Source: Bacteroidales bacterium
GTDB taxonomy: Bacteria; Bacteroidota; Bacteroidia; Bacteroidales; F082
Reading direction: 5' to 3'
Length of the DNA stretch: 11,492 bases
Assembly: GCA_020853175.1 (NCBI GenBank)
Contig: JADYZK010000326.1
Coordinates: 1-11,492, forward strand
Position numbers and translations under genes: made by a program. Position 1 is the first letter of the stretch. Each line of letters begins with the position of its first letter. The notes beneath the pieces are model-generated. The model was not told the DNA's origin. It did no database searches and worked only from the letters and a program-made list of their open reading frames with translations. Positions 1-8,202 of this stretch are shown one piece after another.

Positions 1-343
1 CGAAGGCAGCGCGATGGCATTTTTGTTCATCCCAAGTAATCGGTAGTAATAACGAAGTCCGTAAACCATATGCTTAAAGCTACTTCGCGATGGAGACCGC
101 GGATCACGGGCGAGGGCAACAAGGTATTCATTGATTTCTTCGGGGTCAATCTGTTCCGGCAGCTTCCCGAAATGAACTACAAACAAGGCAATACGCCGGA
201 TGTAGTTATTTAATGTACTTTTACTCTGTCCGCGCAAACTCAACCTGTTGATTAAGTTTATGGACAATGTTTTCAAAGTCAGGAACAAGCACAATGGTCT
301 GCTCTAATCCCGAAGGTTCGGTAAAACCCGATTTCTTTCTCAT
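1..343 (-). pseudogene. Tyrosine recombinase, 5' part, frameshifted and cut by the window edge
   Basis: On the minus strand an ATG at 343 opens a frame with VLVPDFENIV near residue 18 that stops after 40 codons (stop at 221-223). The next frame, open from about 303 to the window edge, continues with RGQSKSTLNNYIRRIA and, further on, FKHMVYGLRYYYRLLGMNKN. This reads as the SAM-like core-binding (N-terminal) domain of the Bacteroidota tyrosine recombinases often found beside IS91-type transposases (family recollection, not a search). The two frames differ by one base: a one-base insertion or two-base deletion, best placed around 240-262. The catalytic domain with its R-H-R-Y residues would lie off the left edge and is not seen. 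A start downstream of the shift could still give a slightly short protein, and a sequencing error is possible. Confidence 0.68.
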
Positions 344-408
344 ATCAAGATTACTTAAGTTGAATAATTCTTTTATAACGGAAAGAAGTGAGTATTTTTG
401 AAGCAGCT

Positions 409-424
409 ATCCGCGAATGCGGAT
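409..424. repeat. 16-bp perfect inverted repeat upstream of the recombinase
   Basis: ATCCGC-GAAT-GCGGAT: two perfect 6-base arms around a 4-base loop. It lies 65 bases upstream of the recombinase start and 94 bases upstream of the lipoprotein start, between the two divergent genes. It could be an operator or part of a recombination site. No T-run follows on either strand, so a terminator is unlikely. Confidence 0.5.
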
Positions 425-490
425 TTAGTTCAACACACGGTATATTATACGCCCCGATTGCTTGGTTGGGTTTGTGTCCGTTTTATTTGT

Positions 491-498
491 TACATTTA
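491..498 (+). promoter_or_regulatory. Weak candidate -7 element for the lipoprotein gene
   Basis: TACATTTA matches the Bacteroidota -7 consensus TAnnTTTG except for the last base. A TTG at 466-468 is 22 bases upstream, within the reported spacing. The resulting leader before the ATG at 519 would be very short, so this call is tentative. Confidence 0.25.
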
Positions 499-518
499 GC
501 GTTCTAAAAATTGTAACC

Positions 519-1676
519 ATGAAAACGAAAAAGATTATTTGGATTTGCTTAACCGTTCTATTTGGATTTTTTATCATACTTACAAATAGTTGTAAGAAAG
601 AAGTAAAAATACCAGTACAAGTTCAATTACCTATATTGACAACATCCCCAGTTACCGAAATTACATCAAATTCAGCTACCAGTGGTGGCAATATCACAAG
701 CGACGGCGGAGCTGCTGTTACTGCTAGAGGGGTTTGTTGGAGTACAAACCAGAATCCGACAATTACAAGCGACAAAACCAGTGATGGAACAGGAACAGGT
801 AGCTTTGTGAGTTCCATCACAGGATTAAATCTTGGCTCCACATTTTATGCACGCGCTTATGCATCAAACAGTGCCGGAACAAGTTATGGTACACAAGCCA
901 TTATTGCTATAGGTGCAATATTACCTACGGTAACAACTTCCGCAATATCGAATGTTACAGCAAGTACATTAACATGTAGTGGAGACATTAGTAGTGATGG
1001 AGGAGCTTCAGTGACTTCCCGTGGAGTTTGTTGGAGTACCAACCAGAATCCGACTTTAGTAGATAGTAAAACTGATGAGGGTATAGGAACAGGAAGTTTT
1101 TCAAGTAATATTACTGGTCTTAATGCAAATACGGTTTATCACCTTCGGGCATTTGCAACAAATAGTTTGGGAACAGCCTATGGAGCTGAGCTTCAATTTT
1201 CGACCTTGTATGATAGTATTTCTTTACAGTATGTTGATTGTATAGATACAACCTTTATAAATCCTTTTCCACTTGATTCAATTAATATTTTAGTTGAAAG
1301 ATGGATTCAATGGTTCGGCCCTCATCCTTATGAATGTGAAAGGGTTAAGATCAAATCAAATAATTCACCTAAGATTATGATTAGTTTCGGTAAGATTCAA
1401 AATTATAATTTATATACATTGGATAAAGATTCGCTGATAGATGAATCTTTACAATGGTATGACACCTATACTTCTGGCGGTGTTATTTGGGGTTATATTG
1501 GATATAGTTCTAAATATGTTGGACTAAAGATTGTAGATAACGGACATACTTATTTTGGATGGATTCATACTCCAACATGGTATAAAATGACTGAATATGC
1601 TATTGACACAAGTAGCGTATCGAATAGAAAAATATTTGCCGGCAGATTAAAAAGCGGCCCGCAAACGGGACCTTAA
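519..1676 (+). CDS. Secreted lipoprotein with two FN3-like repeats and a C-terminal domain
   Basis: The start at 519 is preferred over the ATG at 462 because it begins a clear lipoprotein signal: MKTKK, a hydrophobic stretch, then TNSC with the candidate lipidated Cys near residue 25. Two repeats of about 95 residues follow (roughly 36-128 and 133-228). Each carries SDGG, RGVCWSTNQNPT, GTGSF, ITGLN and a Y/F-A-TNS-GT-YG ending, the pattern of fibronectin-III-like repeats common in Bacteroidota surface proteins. A C-terminal domain of about 155 residues contains YVGLKI, GHTYFGWI, EYAID and FAGR, resembling the terminal domain of other secreted Bacteroidota proteins. The likely location is the outer membrane or cell surface. 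No enzymatic motif was recognised and the binding target is unknown. The gene is AT-rich compared with ilvA and katG, and it lies beside a recombinase remnant, which suggests accessory cargo. Confidence 0.82.
   Translation: MKTKKIIWICLTVLFGFFIILTNSCKKEVKIPVQVQLPILTTSPVTEITSNSATSGGNITSDGGAAVTARGVCWSTNQNPTITSDKTSDGTGTGSFVSSITGLNLGSTFYARAYASNSAGTSYGTQAIIAIGAILPTVTTSAISNVTASTLTCSGDISSDGGASVTSRGVCWSTNQNPTLVDSKTDEGIGTGSFSSNITGLNANTVYHLRAFATNSLGTAYGAELQFSTLYDSISLQYVDCIDTTFINPFPLDSINILVERWIQWFGPHPYECERVKIKSNNSPKIMISFGKIQNYNLYTLDKDSLIDESLQWYDTYTSGGVIWGYIGYSSKYVGLKIVDNGHTYFGWIHTPTWYKMTEYAIDTSSVSNRKIFAGRLKSGPQTGP
732..760 (+). repeat. Intragenic direct repeat, copy 1
   Basis: This 29-base stretch encodes most of the VCWSTNQNPT core of the first FN3-like repeat. 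It is 28/29 identical to 1026-1054. The near-identity at DNA level, while the rest of the two repeats has diverged, suggests either recent gene conversion or strong constraint on this strand. Confidence 0.85.
1026..1054 (+). repeat. Intragenic direct repeat, copy 2
   Basis: Second copy of the 29-base repeat at 732-760, with one mismatch at its fifteenth base (C instead of A). It encodes the same core in the second FN3-like repeat of the lipoprotein. Confidence 0.85.
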
Positions 1677-1725
1677 TATACTTCCGAACCATTAGCAGCC
1701 AGTAAACAAAAAATCATAACGCCAA

Positions 1726-2358
1726 ATGAAAATGAATAAAATATTCTTATTTTTCATAGCTTTTCCCATTCTTGTTTCCGGACAAGAGTCATCAGGGCTG
1801 GTTGTAAAAACTTTGATACTCCAGGACATCTTTAACAAAAATCCAAACTTTATCATTGAAAAACCAATAAAGTCAAATAACTCCATTGAGTTTTTAGCCG
1901 CATTTCGTAATTCTGACTGGATAAATAACGGTGGAGAAGGCCCTCCTATTCCAAATATGTTTGACTGCAATGGCTTTACTGTCGGACTTTCATTCCGACA
2001 TTATTTCCTAAAACGAAGAATATTTCCAAATGCATGGCATTTATCCGGCCTCATAAGATACAACAACACGCAGATAAAGAACCTTGAGATGTATAAAGGA
2101 TTACATTCTACATCACGAACGGTAAATATCCATAGAAATGGACCTGAAATGGGGATTATATTTGGCCGACAATTCTTAATTCTGAAACATATTACAACAG
2201 AATTATACATAGGCACTGGAGCTTATATGCAATTTTACGACGAAGACTATATTTCAGGAAATATATCAGAAACGCTGACAAACGAGTTTTATGTTCAATT
2301 TAGGCCCTATTTGGGCTGGTCAGTTGGATATTATTTCAAAAAGAAAGAAAAGAAATAA
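1726..2358 (+). CDS. Predicted outer-membrane beta-barrel protein, family not recognised
   Basis: A 210-residue protein with an N-terminal signal peptide (about residues 1-20, ending near VSGQ; the ATG at 1732 is an equally good start). The mature part has alternating hydrophobic/polar strands rich in aromatic residues and glycine, for example GFTVGLSFRHYF, NGPEMGIIFGRQF, TTELYIGTGAYMQFY and FRPYLGWSVGYYF. It ends in a short lysine-rich tail. This is typical of small Bacteroidota outer-membrane barrels of 8-10 strands. It starts 49 bases after the lipoprotein stop on the same strand and may be co-transcribed with it. No catalytic or binding motif was seen, so the barrel is inferred from the strand pattern only. 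Confidence 0.7.
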   Translation: MKMNKIFLFFIAFPILVSGQESSGLVVKTLILQDIFNKNPNFIIEKPIKSNNSIEFLAAFRNSDWINNGGEGPPIPNMFDCNGFTVGLSFRHYFLKRRIFPNAWHLSGLIRYNNTQIKNLEMYKGLHSTSRTVNIHRNGPEMGIIFGRQFLILKHITTELYIGTGAYMQFYDEDYISGNISETLTNEFYVQFRPYLGWSVGYYFKKKEKK

Positions 2359-2520
2359 CAATGATAGCTGCACCTGTGTTGGACAGGAAGCTGCTAAATT
2401 TGAAGTTCCGCTCTTCTTAGGGTATTCAGTGCAAAAATCCCTGTCTGCATAGAGCCGAGAACCGTCAATGCCTTCTGCAAAAAATCCATTCATTATATGA
2501 ATAGAAAACAAATTAGAGAT
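2359..2520. other. Intergenic segment, contents unexplained
   Basis: The first 140 bases or so after the barrel gene look less AT-rich than the genes on either side. They hold no convincing gene, no TAnnTTTG promoter and no hairpin with a T-run. Short minus-strand reading frames cross it but have no start context or recognised motif. It could be a decayed gene end or a dispersed intergenic element. Confidence 0.4.
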
Positions 2521-2844
2521 ATGAAAAATTGCCCAAATTGTAACTCGGAAATAGAAGATAACTTTGAACTATGTTGGAACTGTAATTACAGTTGTACTGA
2601 AAATCGAGTTATTGAGATAAAAGACATGGCCCTGCAACACGGAAATAGAGCGGTTGACTGCTTGAGGTGCGAAATACCATTGGTGTTCTCCGGAAAATTT
2701 AACTTTCACGAAGGAGCGAGATTTGGAGTGCTGGGCAATATTTTTGAACTTTTTGTCAACAAGGAAGCATTTGATTTGTATGTGTGTCCCAAATGTGGCA
2801 AAGTGGAATTTTTTGTCCCTTTAAGTGGTTCCTCGAGACCCTAA
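2521..2844 (+). CDS. Small zinc-ribbon protein
   Basis: The start at 2521 gives 107 residues beginning MKNCPNCNSE, the usual opening of this type. An in-frame ATG at 2497 would add 8 residues with no motif. Four Cys pairs or near-pairs are visible: CPNC (4/7), CWNC (18/21) followed by Cys25, CLRC (47/50) and CPKC (89/92). The first two pairs form an N-terminal zinc ribbon. The last two, separated by about 38 residues with a G-rich middle, form a second one ending in GKVEFFV. There are no membrane segments, so it is probably cytoplasmic. Such domains bind zinc and often nucleic acid or protein, but no specific role can be assigned. The odd C-terminal tail LSGSSRP may reflect a recent change at the 3' end. 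Confidence 0.75.
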   Translation: MKNCPNCNSEIEDNFELCWNCNYSCTENRVIEIKDMALQHGNRAVDCLRCEIPLVFSGKFNFHEGARFGVLGNIFELFVNKEAFDLYVCPKCGKVEFFVPLSGSSRP

Positions 2845-2979
2845 AAAAATCAATGAATGATAAAAAGGAGAACCAGCACCTTATAAACAGGACTTTGAGC
2901 ACTCTTCACGGGTCATTTTCTTAAATCCATAACAACAACCGGCAATAAATTGAAGTGAAACCTTATAATTAACATACCC

Positions 2980-3516
2980 ATGGACAAGATTTTTTTTGAT
3001 AATTGGGAAAGCATTTTCAGAACATTTGTGATTACCATTTTTGCATATATCGCCCTTATCATCCTCCTGAGAATTTCGGGCAAAAGGACACTTTCAAAAA
3101 TGAATGCCTTCGATTTCGTCGTCACCATCGCCATAGGCTCTACATTGGCTACGGTTTTACTCAATAAATCCGTATCACTTGCTGACGGGTTACTTGCTTT
3201 TACGTTACTTATCGGACTTCAATATCTGATTACAATTATGGCCGTGCGGTCAAAAAAAGTATCCGGATGGGTAAAAGGCACTCCGGCTTTGATTGTGTAC
3301 GACGGTGAAATGCTGCCCAAAGCCATGCGCAAGGAACGCGTAAATGAAGATGAGGTTTACGCTGCACTTAGAGAAAAAGCAGTGGCAACCATAAAAGATG
3401 CAAAAGCAGTGATCCTGGAAACCGATGGCAGCCTTTCTGTTATCAGAAAAGGAGATCCTTCAATGCCTGAAAGCTTGCGCACGGTGAACCTCCCTAACAA
3501 GCTAAAGCACAGTTAG
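2980..3516 (+). CDS. YetF/DUF421 family membrane protein
   Basis: A 178-residue protein with three predicted membrane segments (about 13-31, 44-61 and 68-88) and a soluble C-terminal domain. The family signature RISGKRTLSKMNAFDFVVTI (residues 31-50), followed by AIGS, joins the first two segments. The C-terminal part has PALIVYDGE (102-110) and a stretch with EDEVYAALRE, typical of the YetF C-terminal domain. Members of this family in Bacillus affect spores or the envelope, but the biochemical function is unknown. It sits in the inner membrane with the soluble domain probably cytoplasmic. Its stop lies only 9 bases from the convergent ilvA stop, so the two mRNAs probably overlap at their 3' ends. 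No clear promoter was found in the 135 bases upstream. Confidence 0.88.
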   Translation: MDKIFFDNWESIFRTFVITIFAYIALIILLRISGKRTLSKMNAFDFVVTIAIGSTLATVLLNKSVSLADGLLAFTLLIGLQYLITIMAVRSKKVSGWVKGTPALIVYDGEMLPKAMRKERVNEDEVYAALREKAVATIKDAKAVILETDGSLSVIRKGDPSMPESLRTVNLPNKLKHS

Positions 3517-3525
3517 TAAGAATGA

Positions 3526-4761
3526 TCAACGCAACACCTGATATTGAAGCCCTTGAAGTTCAAGTTCGTTGCAAAGTGTGGCCAGCTGCGACCTGTCCTG
3601 CAAATTGAAAGTGAGGGTAACTTGCACATAACCCACCGGCACACTTGTGGTGGACCGTTCGTGTTCAATTTCATGGATGCTGGCTTTCATCCGATCCAGA
3701 ATGGTGATGATCAACTTCAGCTTTCCTGCCTGATCGGGAATCAGCACTTGGATGCGGGCACGTAAACCTTCGTCCATGACTCCTTTGTCGAGTATTTGCT
3801 CCAAGATAGACATATTCGCATTGCCCCCACTGATGACCGGCACCACTTTATGGCCCTTGAATTGGGTTTTTTTAAACAAAACAGCAGCCATAGCTGCAAC
3901 ACCTGCGGGCTCGGTAAGAATTTTTGCACGTTGCAGCAACAAGTAGGCCGTACGCGCCATTTCGGCATCGTTCACGGTCACTAACTCGTCCACCAAATTG
4001 CGCGTCACTTCAAAAGTGAGGTTGCCCGGCGATTTTACTGCAATGCCATCCGCAATGGTATTGGCCGAGTTCAGCGTAACCACCTCCCCTTTTTCAATAC
4101 TTGCCTTCATGGATTGGGCTCCATCAGCTTCAACGCCAATGATGCGAATGCGCGGATTCAGTTGTTTCATCGCAATGGCGATACCGGCAATGAGGCCGCC
4201 GCCGCCAATAGGAACAAACACATCGTCCACGTCGCGCAGCTGATCAAAAATCTCCAATCCAATAGTCCCCTGCCCTGCAATGATATACGGATCATTGAAA
4301 GGATGCACGAAGGTAGCTCCCGATTTTTCACCAAACTCAACAGCAGCAGCAAAAGCATCGTCAAAAGTGTCGCCCACAAGCATCACTTCAGCGCCATAAG
4401 CACGCGTGGCAATCACTTTGAGCGGAGGTGCGAACACTGGCATAAAGACAGTGCTTTTCACACCCAAACTTGCCGCGGCATAAGCAACACCCTGCGCGTG
4501 GTTGCCGGCCGAAGCACACAGTACGCCTTTTGCAGCTTCATCAGCCGTTAGGTTTTTTATTTTGTAATAAGCCCCCCTCACCTTGAATGATCCGGTGGTT
4601 TGAAGGTTTTCGAGTTTGAGATAAACTTCCGAATCGGACATAACAGAAAACGACTTGCTGCGTTCGAGCGGCGTTAGTTTCACCACATTTTTAAGCACCG
4701 ATTGAGCATTAACTATATCGCTAAATTGAGGAAGTGGACTTTCGTTTATCGAGTATGACAT
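3526..4761 (-). CDS. ilvA: Threonine ammonia-lyase (threonine dehydratase) with ACT domain
   Basis: This 411-residue enzyme converts L-threonine to 2-oxobutanoate and ammonia, the first committed step to isoleucine. It is cytoplasmic and PLP-dependent. The fold-type II PLP core covers residues 15-325: GSFKVRGA with Schiff-base Lys60, SAGNHAQG (84-91), the phosphate-binding tetraglycine loop (186-189), EPAG (284-287) and SGGN (311-314). Residues 333-411 form a single ACT domain. This length matches the shorter class of threonine ammonia-lyases rather than the 514-residue E. coli IlvA with two ACT-like modules, so feedback control may differ. The gene stands alone: no other ilv or leu gene lies beside it here. 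The catabolic TdcB type is the alternative reading, but TdcB lacks an ACT domain. Confidence 0.93.
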   Translation of the reverse strand: MSYSINESPLPQFSDIVNAQSVLKNVVKLTPLERSKSFSVMSDSEVYLKLENLQTTGSFKVRGAYYKIKNLTADEAAKGVLCASAGNHAQGVAYAAASLGVKSTVFMPVFAPPLKVIATRAYGAEVMLVGDTFDDAFAAAVEFGEKSGATFVHPFNDPYIIAGQGTIGLEIFDQLRDVDDVFVPIGGGGLIAGIAIAMKQLNPRIRIIGVEADGAQSMKASIEKGEVVTLNSANTIADGIAVKSPGNLTFEVTRNLVDELVTVNDAEMARTAYLLLQRAKILTEPAGVAAMAAVLFKKTQFKGHKVVPVISGGNANMSILEQILDKGVMDEGLRARIQVLIPDQAGKLKLIITILDRMKASIHEIEHERSTTSVPVGYVQVTLTFNLQDRSQLATLCNELELQGLQYQVLR

Positions 4762-4781
4762 TGCATTTCATTATTAATTTG

Positions 4782-4789
4782 CAAAGATA
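4782..4789 (-). promoter_or_regulatory. Candidate -7 element for ilvA
   Basis: On the minus strand TATCTTTG matches the Bacteroidota consensus TAnnTTTG exactly and lies 20 bases before the ilvA ATG, implying a leader of roughly 15 bases. No TTTG or TTG was found at the usual upstream spacing, so the -33 element is weak or absent. Confidence 0.5.
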
Positions 4790-5000
4790 GCAAGACCGTT
4801 TGACTTCGGCTGCCTTATTGCTTCATAGCAGTCAAATATTGTTTTTAAGGGGGTGAGGACGTCTTCAAAAAACACTGCTTTTGCCAAAAAAAAAAGAATT
4901 AATGGACATCAAGCAAGCACACGAGACCATATAAGTTATTTGTGAAAAAGAAATCAACAAACAAAGCAGACAACAAAGAAAGTAAATTTATCTAAAATAG

Positions 5001-5031
5001 TTTCACTCCTAAAAGATAATGATTATCTTTG
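5001..5031 (+). promoter_or_regulatory. Promoter of the perR-katG operon
   Basis: The -7 element TATCTTTG (5024-5031) matches TAnnTTTG exactly. TTTC at 5001-5004, one base off TTTG, lies 19 bases upstream and is a fair -33 element. Transcription would start near 5037, giving a leader of under 20 bases before the perR ATG at 5055. The -7 element is almost wholly inside the palindrome at 5012-5030, so a bound repressor would directly block RNA polymerase. Confidence 0.65.
5012..5030. promoter_or_regulatory. Fur/PerR-type operator, perfect palindrome
   Basis: AAAGATAATGATTATCTTT is a perfect 9-1-9 inverted repeat. Its inner part, GATAAT-G-ATTATC, matches the half-sites of Fur and PerR boxes (7-1-7 arrangement, ATAATnATTAT core). 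It stands 25 bases before a Fur-family gene and overlaps that gene's -7 element, so it is very probably the autoregulatory operator of the PerR-like protein. Confidence 0.8.
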
Positions 5032-5035
5032 ACGA

Positions 5036-5046
5036 ATAATTATTAT
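5036..5046. promoter_or_regulatory. Second, imperfect Fur/PerR-type operator
   Basis: ATAAT-T-ATTAT is a 5-1-5 palindrome with the core of a PerR box. Its right arm continues as ATTATC, as in the first operator. Its centre is 20 bases from the centre of the first site, about two helical turns, which would allow two dimers on the same face of the DNA. It covers the predicted transcription start. Confidence 0.55.
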
Positions 5047-5054
5047 CAATAGCC

Positions 5055-5474
5055 ATGAAAACTGATCATTTTATAGCACAACTAAAAGAAGCCGGACTAA
5101 AAGTTACACCCCAACGACTAACCATCTTTGAAGCTGTAGTAGAGCTCAAAAATCATCCTTCGGCTGAAAACGTCATAGATCATATCAAAACCAAGCATCC
5201 GAACATCTCGGTAGGAACAGTGTACAAAGTGCTCAATTCGCTTGTTGAAAATGGGCTTCTGAAAAAAGTAAAAAGCGAAACCGAAACCACACGTTATGAT
5301 GCCATTTTGCAACAGCACCACCATTTATATTGCTCCGAAACAAAACGCATTGAGGATTTTGAAGACCCGCAACTGGATCAACTTATCAATGATTATTTCG
5401 AGAAAAAGAAGATAAATAGCTTTAAAATCAAGAATATAACACTTCAAATAACCGGAGAATTTAGCAATACATAA
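5055..5474 (+). CDS. perR: PerR-like Fur-family peroxide-responsive repressor
   Basis: A 139-residue protein: winged-helix DNA-binding domain (about 1-80, with LKVTPQRLTIFEAV and the recognition region SVGTVYKVLNSL) and a short dimerisation domain. Aligned by eye with Bacillus subtilis PerR, all five regulatory-metal ligands are kept: His34, Asp82, His88, His90 and Asp101 (PerR His37, Asp85, His91, His93, Asp104). Asp82 favours PerR over Fur, which usually has Glu there. The structural zinc site is not kept: only Cys93 of the first CxxC remains, and the C-terminal CxxC is missing because the chain ends at GEFSNT. Metal-catalysed oxidation of the histidines would release DNA under peroxide stress. 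It is followed after 12 bases by katG, the classic PerR target. Fur or another subfamily member is the alternative. Confidence 0.85.
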   Translation: MKTDHFIAQLKEAGLKVTPQRLTIFEAVVELKNHPSAENVIDHIKTKHPNISVGTVYKVLNSLVENGLLKKVKSETETTRYDAILQQHHHLYCSETKRIEDFEDPQLDQLINDYFEKKKINSFKIKNITLQITGEFSNT

Positions 5475-7664
<2,190 letters not shown>

Positions 7665-7706
7665 ACTCGGCAAGAATTTGCTAAACGTTGGCAAACTGTC
7701 AACCTG

Positions 7707-7751
7707 AACAGCTGTGTGAACCATAAAAATGGTTTGTGCAGCTGTTTTTTT
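7707..7751 (+). terminator. Intrinsic terminator of the perR-katG operon
   Basis: The hairpin has an outer stem AACAGCTG/CAGCTGTT (8 pairs) and an inner stem AACCAT/ATGGTT (6 pairs) around an AAAA loop. A 4-base symmetric internal mismatch separates the two stems. A run of seven or more T follows directly. It lies 42 bases after the katG stop. Confidence 0.85.
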
Positions 7752-8059
7752 GGTTCAATGCCAAATGTTGAGGGATTTACGATTGGTTGCTTTTTAAATG
7801 CTTATTGCTGAGGTGATTTACGATTTGAGATTTTGGATTTACGATTTTGGATTTACGAGTTACGAGTTAAGATTTACTAGTTTTGATTTATAATTGTGTT
7901 CTAAAACGTTGAATGATGGAGATAAAAGGTAAAAATAAAAGACAAAAGGTAAACCGGAACAAAAAACCAGCATAGCCCATACCATATATGTTAACAGCTA
8001 ATAATCGAATCTTCAAATCCATTGAATCCATCAAATTACATGTGTCTTTTCAAATTTAC
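7752..8059. other. AT-rich intergenic region
   Basis: No gene or RNA was recognised here. The region contains the GATTTACGA-type repeats listed separately and purine-rich stretches such as two AAAAGGTAAA copies near 7925-7955. It separates the katG terminator from the promoter of the sensor kinase gene. Confidence 0.5.
7774..7876 (+). repeat. Degenerate direct repeats of GATTTACGA type
   Basis: GATTTAC(GA) occurs at 7774, 7815, 7836 and 7850, with shortened forms (TTACGAG, TTAAGATTTAC) up to 7876. The densest part, 7815-7876, reads as imperfect units of about 14 bases, GATTTACGATTTTG. Similar low-complexity intergenic repeats are familiar from other Bacteroidota genomes. No function is implied. 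Confidence 0.6.
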
Positions 8060-8091
8060 TTTGGCATTTTTGGAGTTTATCCGTACATTTG
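8060..8091 (+). promoter_or_regulatory. Promoter of the sensor kinase/regulator operon
   Basis: TTTG at 8060-8063, a 20-base spacer, then TACATTTG at 8084-8091: both elements match the Bacteroidota consensus (TTTG, 19-21 bases, TAnnTTTG) exactly. Transcription would begin near 8098, leaving an unusually long leader of about 105 bases before the ATG at 8203. A weaker alternative is TTG at 8115-8117 with TAGCTTTT at 8135-8142. Confidence 0.6.
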
Positions 8092-8162
8092 GCGTGAAGC
8101 TATGCTGTTAGCAATTGTACGAAATACCGGTTTATAGCTTTTGTGTTTATCAATTATTGACA

Positions 8163-8179
8163 TTGGTTAGGCCAAAAGC
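8163..8179 (+). promoter_or_regulatory. Shared 17-bp upstream motif, copy 1
   Basis: TTNGTTAGGCCAANAGC, also present at 10962-10978 with two differing bases. It ends 23 bases before the kinase start. It contains imperfect dyad symmetry (TTGG then CCAA). It may be a binding site for a LytTR protein encoded here, or a leader element; this is inference from position and repetition only. Confidence 0.4.
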
Positions 8180-8202
8180 TCAAAAGCGAAAGTTTAACAT
8201 TT

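Noticed and set aside
388..507. 39-residue frame starting GTG with protein-like sequence
   Set aside because: It has no recognised motif or start signal, contains the palindrome, and overlaps the lipoprotein promoter region; kept only as non-coding sequence.
462..518. Upstream ATG extending the lipoprotein by 19 residues
   Set aside because: The extension would place a second hydrophobic stretch before the signal peptide and overlap the candidate promoter; the ATG at 519 begins a normal lipoprotein signal.
3505..3540. Bidirectional terminator between the YetF-family gene and ilvA
   Set aside because: The genes are 9 bases apart and no stable hairpin with a T-run was seen.
4114..4551. 145-residue plus-strand frame opposite ilvA
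   Set aside because: It is antisense to conserved ilvA coding sequence and has no recognisable domain; other frames opposite ilvA and katG were rejected for the same reason.
7774..7876. CRISPR array
   Set aside because: Units are short, degenerate and without regular unique spacers; no cas gene is present.
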